Below, one piece after another: positions 14,212 through 22,168 of a stretch of DNA of 22,384 nt (positions are counted from its first letter, which is position 1; every line of letters begins with the position of its first letter). Under the pieces are notes generated by a model. That model had not been told where the DNA came from. It did not search any database and saw only the letters and a program-made list of their open reading frames with translations. This stretch comes from an uncultured Clostridia bacterium (lineage in GTDB: Bacteria > Bacillota > Clostridia > Oscillospirales > Acutalibacteraceae): positions 1 through 22,384 of the forward strand of contig CAMFYM010000009.1 in the NCBI GenBank assembly GCA_946002045.1, given 5' to 3'. Made by a program: the position numbers and the translations under genes.

Positions 14212-15672
14212 ATGAGAGAGCTTATTTCATCCTTATCACAAATGCTTGCTAATAAGGAAATATCATCTGTTGAATTAACGGAAAAATATATTTCTGCTAT
14301 TGAAAGCGATAATAAAAAATATAATGCTTATGTTTCAACAACATTTGATAAGGCATTAGAGGGTGCAAGGCTTGCCGACAAAATGATTGCAAACGGCACT
14401 GCAACAGCCTTGACAGGTATTCCTATGACTCTTAAGGATAATATCTGTTCCGACGGCGACCTTACAACCTGTGCGTCAAAAATTCTTACAGGATTTAGAC
14501 CGTATTATGATTCAACTGTTTGGTCAAAGCTTAAGGCACAGGGTGCTGTAATGCTGGGAAAAACCAATATGGACGAGTTCGCAATGGGCTCTACAAGTGA
14601 AACAAGTGTTTACGGTGCACCTTTAAATCCAAGAAATGTTAACCATGTAACAGGTGGCTCATCAGGTGGTGGCGCAGCAGCAGTTTGTGCTAATCTTGCT
14701 GCCTATGCACTTGGCTCTGATACAGGTGGCTCTGTGCGTCAGCCTGCTTCCTTCTGTGGTATTGTGGGACTTAAGCCAACATACGGTGCAGTGTCCCGTT
14801 ACGGTCTTATTGCTTATGGCTCATCCCTTGACCAAATCGGCGTTATGGCAAATTCCGTTAAGGATACTGCCGTTGTATTTGATGCAATTTCGGGCGTTGA
14901 TGCTAACGACCAAACAAGTGTTGATTTTAATTTCGGCAATATTGCAGATAGCCTTGATAAAGCAGATATTAAGGGAATGAAAGTCGGTGTTGCCAAGGAA
15001 TATTTTGACGGCATAAACGGTGAAATAAAAGAGGCTATTGACGGCGCTGTTAAGTTTTTTGAGGATAACGGTGCAGAGATTATCGACATCAGCTTGCCTG
15101 TTCTCAAGCAAGCCTTGCCTGTTTACTATATTATTGCCTGTGCCGAGGCTTCATCAAACCTTGGCAGATATGACGGTATCAGATACGGTTACAGACCTGA
15201 AAGCTTTAACGATGTTGAGGAAATGATACTAAAAACAAGAACAGAAGGCTTTGGCGACGAGGTTAAGCGCAGAATTATGCTTGGCACATATGTATTATCA
15301 TCAGGCTATTATGATGCGTATTATAAAAAGGCTTGTCTTCTTCGTGAAAATCTTATTGCAGATTTTGACGACATCTTTAACACTTGTGATATTCTTATTG
15401 CGCCAACTGCACCTAATACAGCATTTCCACTTAACTTCAGTGGTGCATCTCCTGTTGAAATGTATTTGTCGGATATTGCAACCGTGCCTATTAACATTAC
15501 AGGTGTACCTGCTATCAGCGTTCCTATTAAGAATGACAGCTGTTCACTTCCAATCGGTATGCAAATTATCGGCAAGAAATTCAGCGAAAAGACTATTATG
15601 AGCGCAGCATATTTTTATGAGAAGAATGCACAAATCGGTGTCAAGGATTTTGAGGGAGGTGTAGCACTTTGA
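14212..15672 (+). CDS. gatA: Aspartyl/glutamyl-tRNA amidotransferase subunit A
   Basis: GatA is the amidase-signature subunit that hydrolyses glutamine (or asparagine) and feeds ammonia to GatB. In the 486-residue product the Ser-cisSer-Lys triad can be placed as Lys75 (MTLKDN), Ser150 (TGGSSGGG) and Ser174 (DTGGSVRQPA). All are intact. The ATG at 14212 directly follows the gatC stop, with GGGAGGAA upstream inside gatC. The 3' end overlaps the gatB start by four bases. Confidence 0.97.
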   Translation: MRELISSLSQMLANKEISSVELTEKYISAIESDNKKYNAYVSTTFDKALEGARLADKMIANGTATALTGIPMTLKDNICSDGDLTTCASKILTGFRPYYDSTVWSKLKAQGAVMLGKTNMDEFAMGSTSETSVYGAPLNPRNVNHVTGGSSGGGAAAVCANLAAYALGSDTGGSVRQPASFCGIVGLKPTYGAVSRYGLIAYGSSLDQIGVMANSVKDTAVVFDAISGVDANDQTSVDFNFGNIADSLDKADIKGMKVGVAKEYFDGINGEIKEAIDGAVKFFEDNGAEIIDISLPVLKQALPVYYIIACAEASSNLGRYDGIRYGYRPESFNDVEEMILKTRTEGFGDEVKRRIMLGTYVLSSGYYDAYYKKACLLRENLIADFDDIFNTCDILIAPTAPNTAFPLNFSGASPVEMYLSDIATVPINITGVPAISVPIKNDSCSLPIGMQIIGKKFSEKTIMSAAYFYEKNAQIGVKDFEGGVAL

Positions 15673-17081
15673 GCTATCAGTTAGTATGTGGTATTGAAAC
15701 TCACATTGAGTTAGCAACAAAGACAAAGATTTTCTGTGGCTGCACAACACAATTCGGTGGCGAGCCGAATACTCATTGTTGTCCTGTATGCACCGGTCAG
15801 CCCGGTTCACTCCCTATATTGAACAAGAAGGTTATTGAATTTGCAGTGCGTGCCGGTTTGGCAGTCCATTGCGATATTAACAATAATTCTCATATGGACA
15901 GAAAGAACTATGTTTATCCCGATTTGCCAAAGGCTTATCAGATTTCACAGTTTGACGAGCCTGTTTGTGTTAACGGCTATGTTCAGCTTGATTCAGGTAA
16001 AAAAATAAGAATTGAGCGTATTCATATAGAGGAGGACGCAGGCAAGCTTGTTCACGATGGTGGCTACACCTATGTTGACTATAACCGTGGTGGCGTGCCT
16101 CTTATTGAGATTGTGTCTATGGCAGATATTGAATCTCCTGAGGAGGCAAGAGAATATGCAGAAAAGCTTCAGCTTATTATGAGAAATGTTGGTGTGTCAG
16201 ACTGTAAAATGCAGGAGGGCTCAATGCGTTGCGATGTTAATGTGTCAATTCATCAGCCGGGTGAGCCTTGGGGCACAAGAACAGAAATTAAGAATATTAA
16301 CTCTCTTTCAAACATTGTTCGTGCAATGGAGCTGGAAATGGAAAGGCAAGAGGATATTCTTGATTCAGGTGAAAAGGTTATTCAGTCAACAATGCGATAT
16401 GACGCAAACAGCGATACTGTGTATGTTCTTCGTACAAAGGAGAATGCAGACGATTATCGCTATTTCCCTGAGCCTGATATTTTAAGGTTTTACATTTCGC
16501 CTGAAACGGTAGAGGATATTCGTGCTTCCTTGCCGGAGCTTCCCGACGCAAAGCTTAAAAGGTATGTTGAGGATATGTCTTTGCCTGAGAACAATGCAAG
16601 ACTTATCTATAAATATAAAAGCGTCACCAAGTTCTTTGATGACGCAGTTAACGAGGGTGCAAGTGCTCAAAATGTTCTTAATATGATTATCGGTACAATT
16701 TATTCTACTCTGCAAACAGAGGAGGATAAGGAAAACTTTGATATTAAAATCACATCAAAGCAGTTGGCTGATTTGGTTAAGCTTATTGATGAAAAGAAAA
16801 TAAGAGCCAATAAAGCCAAGGAGGTTCTATCTCAAATGCTTGAAAGTGGCAAGGATGTTGCCGAATACATTAAAGCAGAGGATTTGCAGGGCCTTTCAGA
16901 TGATGATTTGAGAGCTCTTTGCCAGGGTGCTATTGAAGCAAATCCCAAGGCAGTTGAGGATATTAAGAACGGCAAGGACAAGGCAATCAATGTAATGTTT
17001 GGCTATGTTATGAAAAATTCTCGTGGCAAGGCTGATGTTAAAAAGGCAGAGGAAATTATTAGGGAAATAATCCTAAAATAG
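15669..17081 (+). CDS. gatB: Aspartyl/glutamyl-tRNA amidotransferase subunit B
   Basis: GatB binds the misacylated Asp-tRNA(Asn) or Glu-tRNA(Gln), activates the side chain with ATP and amidates it. The 470-residue product starts MSYQLVCGIETHIEL. It has cysteines 23, 25, 37/38 and 41 (CGC...CCPVC) that fit the structural zinc site of some GatB proteins, then the kinase-like cradle domain and the helical GatB/YqeY tail domain (about residues 320-470). The start is TTG at 15669, overlapping the gatA stop as TTGA, with SD GGAGGTG at 15655-15661. The 3' end overlaps the convergent peptidase gene by nine bases. Confidence 0.96.
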   Translation: MSYQLVCGIETHIELATKTKIFCGCTTQFGGEPNTHCCPVCTGQPGSLPILNKKVIEFAVRAGLAVHCDINNNSHMDRKNYVYPDLPKAYQISQFDEPVCVNGYVQLDSGKKIRIERIHIEEDAGKLVHDGGYTYVDYNRGGVPLIEIVSMADIESPEEAREYAEKLQLIMRNVGVSDCKMQEGSMRCDVNVSIHQPGEPWGTRTEIKNINSLSNIVRAMELEMERQEDILDSGEKVIQSTMRYDANSDTVYVLRTKENADDYRYFPEPDILRFYISPETVEDIRASLPELPDAKLKRYVEDMSLPENNARLIYKYKSVTKFFDDAVNEGASAQNVLNMIIGTIYSTLQTEEDKENFDIKITSKQLADLVKLIDEKKIRANKAKEVLSQMLESGKDVAEYIKAEDLQGLSDDDLRALCQGAIEANPKAVEDIKNGKDKAINVMFGYVMKNSRGKADVKKAEEIIREIILK

Positions 17082-17681
17082 CTTAGCATCTATACCGTCA
17101 AGCAATATTGCTTGACGGTTATTTATTTTCTTTAGTTCAATTTTATTATCATATTCTTCAATTATTTTGCTGACGGATTTTTTAAAAAATCTTGACTCAC
17201 AGTGAGGTAAAATATAAAAATCCGTAATACCAAGTGACGAGTAATCCTTAAGCAGTGGAGCCTTACCTTTGTCATCCATAAACTGTATATATTCAATGTC
17301 AGGCGATGCAATGACAGCACCCGCCGATTCACCGATATATAGCTTGCCTTTTTCAATTTCAGACCTTATCATTCTGTCGGCACCGGTTCTTTTTAATTCC
17401 TGCAAGAGATAAAATGTGTTGCCACCGTTAACAAATATGCAGTCACTATTATTTAGTCTTAACTCAATTTCATCTGCTGTTAGCAGTGAAATATTCAGCA
17501 TTTCAACATTAGCACCTAATTCTTTCAGCAGCATTTTGTTGATGATAACGCCGATATTTGCTTTGCCGTTGTTTGCGGCAGTAGGGATAAAGGATACGGC
17601 TTTGCCGTTAAAATCCTTGTCTGCTGTTTTTATTTTTTTATATGAATTTATCAAGCTTGATACAAGTAATGCCTTTATCAT
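17073..17681 (-). CDS. S51-family peptidase (PepE/cyanophycinase-like)
   Basis: The 202-residue product fits peptidase family S51, whose members include alpha-aspartyl dipeptidase. The catalytic serine is Ser119 in YIGESAGAVIA, the G-x-S-A-G nucleophile elbow. His160 in ILPHCESRF is a good candidate for the catalytic histidine, and VNGGNTFYLL at about residues 84-93 is the usual nucleotide-like fold marker. There is no signal peptide, so it is cytoplasmic. The minus-strand SD AAAGGA lies 7 bases before the ATG. It is convergent with gatB and divergent from the GH3 gene. Substrate specificity (Asp dipeptides or other) is not resolvable here, so I give no symbol. Confidence 0.88.
   Translation of the reverse strand: MIKALLVSSLINSYKKIKTADKDFNGKAVSFIPTAANNGKANIGVIINKMLLKELGANVEMLNISLLTADEIELRLNNSDCIFVNGGNTFYLLQELKRTGADRMIRSEIEKGKLYIGESAGAVIASPDIEYIQFMDDKGKAPLLKDYSSLGITDFYILPHCESRFFKKSVSKIIEEYDNKIELKKINNRQAILLDGIDAKLF
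17094..17128 (+). terminator. Palindromic terminator of the aspS-gatCAB operon
   Basis: A perfect 26-base palindrome with arms ACCGTCAAGCAAT and its complement spans 17094-17119, followed on the + strand by a T-rich tract (TATTTATTTT). It begins 13 bases after the gatB stop. The same DNA encodes Gln-Ala-Ile-Leu-Leu-Asp-Gly near the C-terminus of the minus-strand peptidase, so it serves two roles. On the minus strand the downstream bases are not T-rich, so it probably terminates only gatB transcription. Confidence 0.85.
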
Positions 17682-17711
17682 AACAAAATCCTTTCAAAGT
17701 GACGTAACAAT

Positions 17712-17740
17712 ATTTTATCACAATAATAAAGCTTGTTCAA
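17712..17740 (-). promoter_or_regulatory. Promoter of the S51 peptidase gene
   Basis: On the minus strand TTGAAC (17740-17735) and TAAAAT (17717-17712) are 17 bases apart. The start of transcription would be near 17705, about 24 bases before the ATG. It lies back to back with the GH3 promoter in a 155-bp divergent region. Confidence 0.65.
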
Positions 17741-17775
17741 TACGGATGTATGTTGATTATATACAAAAATAGGTA

Positions 17776-17804
17776 TTGATATGAATGTTTTTTTGTAGTA
17801 CAAT
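17776..17804 (+). promoter_or_regulatory. Promoter of the GH3 gene
   Basis: TTGATA (17776-17781) and TACAAT (17799-17804) are separated by 17 bases, near consensus. The transcript would start near 17811 with a leader of about 26 bases containing the SD GAGAGGAGC. I see no clear operator for sugar-responsive control. Confidence 0.8.
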
Positions 17805-17836
17805 GTTATATGTAAAAATTTGAGAGGAGCGTTTTT

Positions 17837-20296
17837 ATGAAACACCCGGAAATTGTAAACAAAATGACTCTTGAACAAAAGGCAGCTTTTGTTTCAGGCT
17901 TTGACTATTGGCATTTAGAGGAGGCACTTGAGCTTGGTCTTCCTAAAATTATGATTACAGACGGACCACACGGCTTGCGTAAGCAGAATGCCGATAAAAA
18001 AGCATCAGGTGGTATAGGTCTTGGTAATTCAGTTCCGTCAACCTGCTTCCCTCCTGCATCAACAACATCATGCTCTTGGGACGAGGATTTACTTCACCAG
18101 GAGGGTATCGCTCTCGGTAAGGAGTGCCTAAAGGAACAGGTATCAACCTTGCTCGGTCCCGGTACAAATATAAAGCGTTCACCTGTATGTGGTCGTAATT
18201 TTGAGTATTTCAGCGAGGATCCGTATCTTGCAGGTAAGTGTTCTGCAAGCTTTGTAAACGGCGTTCAGTCTATGGGTATCGGCACCTCGCTAAAGCATTT
18301 TGCCTGCAACTCGCAGGAGGCTTTCCGTATGGTAGTCAACGAGGTTATTGACGAAAGAACACTTCGTGAGCTTTATCTTACTGCCTTTGAAATTTGTGTT
18401 AAGGAGTCACAGCCATGGACTATTATGAACTCCTACAACAGAATTAACGGAGTTTATGCCTCTGAAAATGAGTGGCTGCAGGAAAAGGTTCTCCGTGATG
18501 AGTGGGGCTTTGAAGGACTTGTAGTTACTGACTGGGGTGCTTCTGTTGATCGTATTCCGGGTCTTAAATACGGCACTGATTTAGAGATGCCGTCATCAGG
18601 TGTTCTTAATACCAAAAAGATTATTGAAGCTGTTAAGAACGGTGAGCTTGACGAAGAAATCCTTAACAAAAGAGTTGATAATGTAGTTGAATTGATTGTT
18701 AAGTCTAAGCCTGCTCTTGAGGGCAAGCATACATTTGATATTGAAGAGCACCATAAAATTGCACAAAAAGTTGCAGAGGGATCAATGGTTCTTCTTAAAA
18801 ATGACGATTCAATCCTTCCTCTTAAAAAGGGACAGAAGGTTGCCGTCATCGGAGAAATGGCAAAATCTCCTCGTTTTCAAGGTGCAGGTTCATCTGTTAT
18901 CAATCCTACAAAGCTTGTTAATGCTTATGACGAATTAGCAAAGCTTGGCGTTGATTTAACATATACTCAGGCATACGAAAAGAGCAAGGACGAGGTTAAC
19001 GATGCAATGCTCTCCGAAGCAGTTAATGCAGCAAAGAATGCTGATGTGGCAGTTGTGTTTGTTGGTCTTACTGAGGAATTTGAGGGTGAGGGCTACGACA
19101 GAGAGAATATCGAAATGCCAAGCAGTCATAATCACCTTGTATCAGCCATTGCAAAGGCTAACCCAAATACAGTAGTAGTTCTTGCAGGTGGCTCTGTTGT
19201 GCATATGCCTTGGGTTGACCAGGTTAAGGGTCTCCTTAATTCCGGTCTTGGTGGTCAAGCAGGTGGTGGCGCCGTTGCAAATATTCTTACAGGTGCTGTT
19301 AATCCGTCAGGTAAAACATCTGAAACATATCCACTTACATTTGCAGATAATCCTACATATAACAATTATCCGGGTGGCCCTGTTACAAGCGAGCACAGAG
19401 AAAGTGTGTATATCGGTTACAGATATTATGACAAGGCAAATAAGGATGTATTGTTCCCATTTGGCTACGGTCTTTCCTACACAAGCTTTGAGTACAGCGA
19501 TTTAAAGCTTTCATCTGACAGCATCAAGGATACAGATACTGTTACAGTATCCTTTAAGATTAAAAACACAGGTGATGTTGACGGTGCAGAGGTTGCACAG
19601 ATTTATGTTGCCGATAAGGAGTCAACTATCTTCCGTCCTGTTAAGGAGCTTAAGGGCTTTAAAAAGGTATTCCTTAAAGCAGGCGAGGAGCAGGAGATTT
19701 CCGTTGACCTTTCAAAAAGAGCGTTTGCGTTCTACAATGTTCAGTTAGGCGACTGGATGGTAGAAACAGGCGAGTTTGATATTCTTGTAGGCGCATCAAG
19801 CCGTGATATTAAGCTTTCACAATCTATTACAGTTACATCAACTGTTGATGCTGCTATTCCTGATTACAGAGAGTCAGCACCTGCTTATTACACAGCAGAT
19901 ATTGACGGTATGAAGGGTGCACAGTTTGAGGCTGTTTACGGTCAAAAGCTACCAAATCCAAATATGGACACATCAAAGAAAATTGATATTTATTGCTGTC
20001 TTAACGACGCCCGTCACACAAAATGGGGTGGCAAGATTTGTAAGCTTATTGAAAAAATTATGGGTGGTATGGGCTCAGATGCTAACGGCGATGGCAAGAT
20101 GCTTGCTGCTATGGCAACACAAATCCCAATCCGTAACTTTATCGCAATGAGTATGGGCGTATTCTCACCTGAAATGGCAGACGGTTTGCTTATGATGCTC
20201 AACGATGATGAGTCAAGCTTTGTTGGCTTCAACAAGATTTTCTGGAGAATCGGTGGAGCATTAACAAGACTTCCTGCATTATTAAAATCAATCTAA
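17837..20296 (+). CDS. Glycoside hydrolase family 3, beta-glucosidase-like, with C-terminal extension
   Basis: The 819-residue enzyme probably releases terminal beta-linked sugars from oligosaccharides in the cytoplasm, as it has no signal peptide. Domains in order are a GH3 TIM barrel (about residues 1-285) with SLKHFACN and the nucleophile Asp232 in GLVVTDWGAS; the GH3 C-terminal alpha/beta sandwich (about 315-530), with a Glu in EFEGEGYDR (residues 414-422) as acid/base candidate; and a fibronectin III-like domain (about 570-660, with AEVAQIYVADKES and ELKGFKKV). About 110 residues after that (from about residue 710) are not part of the usual family: a Met-rich helical tail with the loop DANGDGK. 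Exact sugar specificity is unknown. It is flanked by its own promoter and terminator. Confidence 0.93.
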   Translation: MKHPEIVNKMTLEQKAAFVSGFDYWHLEEALELGLPKIMITDGPHGLRKQNADKKASGGIGLGNSVPSTCFPPASTTSCSWDEDLLHQEGIALGKECLKEQVSTLLGPGTNIKRSPVCGRNFEYFSEDPYLAGKCSASFVNGVQSMGIGTSLKHFACNSQEAFRMVVNEVIDERTLRELYLTAFEICVKESQPWTIMNSYNRINGVYASENEWLQEKVLRDEWGFEGLVVTDWGASVDRIPGLKYGTDLEMPSSGVLNTKKIIEAVKNGELDEEILNKRVDNVVELIVKSKPALEGKHTFDIEEHHKIAQKVAEGSMVLLKNDDSILPLKKGQKVAVIGEMAKSPRFQGAGSSVINPTKLVNAYDELAKLGVDLTYTQAYEKSKDEVNDAMLSEAVNAAKNADVAVVFVGLTEEFEGEGYDRENIEMPSSHNHLVSAIAKANPNTVVVLAGGSVVHMPWVDQVKGLLNSGLGGQAGGGAVANILTGAVNPSGKTSETYPLTFADNPTYNNYPGGPVTSEHRESVYIGYRYYDKANKDVLFPFGYGLSYTSFEYSDLKLSSDSIKDTDTVTVSFKIKNTGDVDGAEVAQIYVADKESTIFRPVKELKGFKKVFLKAGEEQEISVDLSKRAFAFYNVQLGDWMVETGEFDILVGASSRDIKLSQSITVTSTVDAAIPDYRESAPAYYTADIDGMKGAQFEAVYGQKLPNPNMDTSKKIDIYCCLNDARHTKWGGKICKLIEKIMGGMGSDANGDGKMLAAMATQIPIRNFIAMSMGVFSPEMADGLLMMLNDDESSFVGFNKIFWRIGGALTRLPALLKSI

Positions 20297-20302
20297 TCCT
20301 TT

Positions 20303-20335
20303 ACACCGTTCGATTTACCTCGAACGGTGTTTTTG
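20303..20335 (+). terminator. Intrinsic terminator of the GH3 gene
   Basis: ACACCGTTCG (20303-20312) and CGAACGGTGT (20321-20330) form a perfect 10-bp stem, extendable by one A-T pair, followed by TTTTGTGTATT. It starts 7 bases after the GH3 stop codon. Confidence 0.92.
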
Positions 20336-20347
20336 TGTATTATTTTA

Positions 20348-20376
20348 TTGTATTAGTGTTTTATTTATGGTAAAAT
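20348..20376 (+). promoter_or_regulatory. Candidate promoter of the LRR/dockerin gene
   Basis: TTGTAT (20348-20353) and TAAAAT (20371-20376) have a 17-base spacer and lie just after the GH3 terminator. The -35 is weak. The predicted start is about 25 bases upstream of the ATG, whose SD is CGGAGGTG. Confidence 0.55.
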
Positions 20377-20406
20377 ATTAAGACGAAATTTTACGGAGGT
20401 GACAGG

Positions 20407-22062
20407 ATGAAAAGACGCATTTTGCGAATAGTTAGTATTTTGCTTACTGTTATATTTCTGCTTTCCTGTAATCTTGTTGCCTTTGGCGCATATCAGGTGA
20501 CGGATATTCAAAAAACACAGCTTGGCACAAGCAGTACATATTATTCCTTTGATGCACAAACAAAAACCCTTACAATCAGTGGCACGGGAGCAACTCCGGA
20601 TTTTTCCAACAGCAGTGCATCACAGCCTTGGTATATGTGGAGGAGTGACGGCTCTATTTCAAATGTGGTTGTTGATGAGGGCATAACCTATTTAGGCAAT
20701 CACTTTTTGTATTATGTCAGTGCTCAAAGCATTACTCTTCCGTCAACTCTAACAGGTATCGGCAGCTATGCCTTGAGTGGTACTAATGGCTTAAGAACAA
20801 TTAGTCTGCCCTCATCTTTAACAAAAATCGGTGACGGTGCCTTTTATCTTTCAACTAATTTGGAGGAAGTTGTTATTCCCGGCAATGTAACAAGCATCGG
20901 CACATCTGCATTCGATGGCTGTTATGCCCTTAATTCTGTTGTGTTTGAAAATATGAATTCCAATGTCAGCATCGGCAGTAAGGCTTTCTTCCGTTGCAGG
21001 TCATTAAAGAATGTTTCCGTACCGAAAAGAGCTAAGCTTTATTCATACAGCTTTGGTTACAGCAATGCAAATGTGGGCAGTATTTACAGTGACTTTGTAA
21101 TGAATGTTTACAGAGATTCTCCTGCATACACATATGCCGTTAATAAAATCGTAAATCCTGACAATTACAACATTATTAACGAAATGAATATATATGACGG
21201 CGATATAATTGATTGCGAATATTTTGACGACTCCTATAAAGATAAAATGTATTTTTATTTTACTCCTCGAGTCAGTGATTACTACTGCTTTAGCTCTGCC
21301 GGTGATGTAGATGTGGACTGTTCATTGTATGATGAGAACGATAATTTGATTGCTCAAAGCTCCGATATTTCATTAGATAATCTGAATTTTTCCGTTGATT
21401 GTTATTTGGAGGCAGGCGAGGTTTATAAATATGAGGTTGGCTGCGTGAGTAATATGTCCTTAGGCAAATTTACTGTTAAGGTAAGCGTTAGCCATTTGTG
21501 TGAAAGTATTGTTACTCCACCCAGCTTAACAGAAGATGGCTACACAACATACACCTGCAATTACTGTGGTATAGTATTTAGGGCTGATTTTGTAAAAAGA
21601 ACAGGCATTAAGATTACAGGCAGGGTATTATGTATGGAAGCGCCTGACGGCTCTCATCCTAATAATTATCCCGTAATCAACGCTGTTATTTTAATTGACG
21701 GTAATGAGGCTGAAGCTGTTGATGAAAACGGCTGCTTTTCATTTTACACTCCCAAGGAGTCACAGGTAATGACAATCACTTCTCCTTATTCTGTTGACAG
21801 AAATATTGAAATTACGGAAAATGACAGTATGGAAATGAGCTTGGGCGATTTGCCGTTAATGTGCTTTGACTATTATAAGGACGGCTATTTTAACGCAAAG
21901 GATTTTGCAGTGTTCAGGAATTTTTACGGTAATTACTCGCCTGATGATTTGGATATGAAGGTGTTAGATTACAATAGAGACGGCAAAATAGATTATTCGG
22001 ATTTTTCTTTTGCAAATAAATTTATTGCCTTTGGAAAAATAACCCAAAGTGTCTATGAATAA
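20407..22062 (+). CDS. Secreted leucine-rich-repeat protein with C-terminal dockerin-like module
   Basis: The 551-residue protein starts with a signal peptide (MKRRILRIVSILLTVIFLLS core). Cleavage may follow AFG near residue 27, or LLSC at residues 18-21 may make it a lipoprotein. Residues about 85-215 are BspA-type (LRR_5) repeats such as LPSTLTGIGSYALSG and IPGNVTSIGTSAFDGC. Residues 363-390 have an H-C-x-C-x2-C zinc-like motif (HLCE...CNYCG). Residues about 400-475 look like a carboxypeptidase-regulatory/CnaB-like beta-sandwich. Residues 488-499 and 521-532 are two Ca-binding loops of dockerin type; the second (DYNRDGKIDYSD) is ideal, while the first has Tyr where Asn is usual. It is probably attached to a cohesin-bearing scaffold or cell surface. 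The partner and ligand are unknown. Confidence 0.85.
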   Translation: MKRRILRIVSILLTVIFLLSCNLVAFGAYQVTDIQKTQLGTSSTYYSFDAQTKTLTISGTGATPDFSNSSASQPWYMWRSDGSISNVVVDEGITYLGNHFLYYVSAQSITLPSTLTGIGSYALSGTNGLRTISLPSSLTKIGDGAFYLSTNLEEVVIPGNVTSIGTSAFDGCYALNSVVFENMNSNVSIGSKAFFRCRSLKNVSVPKRAKLYSYSFGYSNANVGSIYSDFVMNVYRDSPAYTYAVNKIVNPDNYNIINEMNIYDGDIIDCEYFDDSYKDKMYFYFTPRVSDYYCFSSAGDVDVDCSLYDENDNLIAQSSDISLDNLNFSVDCYLEAGEVYKYEVGCVSNMSLGKFTVKVSVSHLCESIVTPPSLTEDGYTTYTCNYCGIVFRADFVKRTGIKITGRVLCMEAPDGSHPNNYPVINAVILIDGNEAEAVDENGCFSFYTPKESQVMTITSPYSVDRNIEITENDSMEMSLGDLPLMCFDYYKDGYFNAKDFAVFRNFYGNYSPDDLDMKVLDYNRDGKIDYSDFSFANKFIAFGKITQSVYE

Positions 22063-22089
22063 GCAATAAAAATTAGTTACTTTTCTGTA

Positions 22090-22118
22090 TTGAAAAATAA
22101 GTAATCATAATATATAAT
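22090..22118 (+). promoter_or_regulatory. Promoter of purE
   Basis: TTGAAA (22090-22095) and TATAAT (22113-22118) are exactly 17 bases apart, close to the sigma-A consensus. The transcript would begin near 22125, about 44 bases before the ATG. TTACTT (22077-22082) and AAGTAA (22099-22104) form an inverted repeat around the -35 box that could be an operator. I see no purine riboswitch. Confidence 0.8.
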
Positions 22119-22168
22119 ATTTATAATTTTAATATTAGTAGTATTTCTGCAAAGGAGAGTATCATATT

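Noticed and set aside
20074..20100. DANGDGK loop in the GH3 tail, resembling a dockerin or EF-hand calcium loop.
   Set aside because: There is only one loop, the later ligand positions are missing, and the protein has no export signal.
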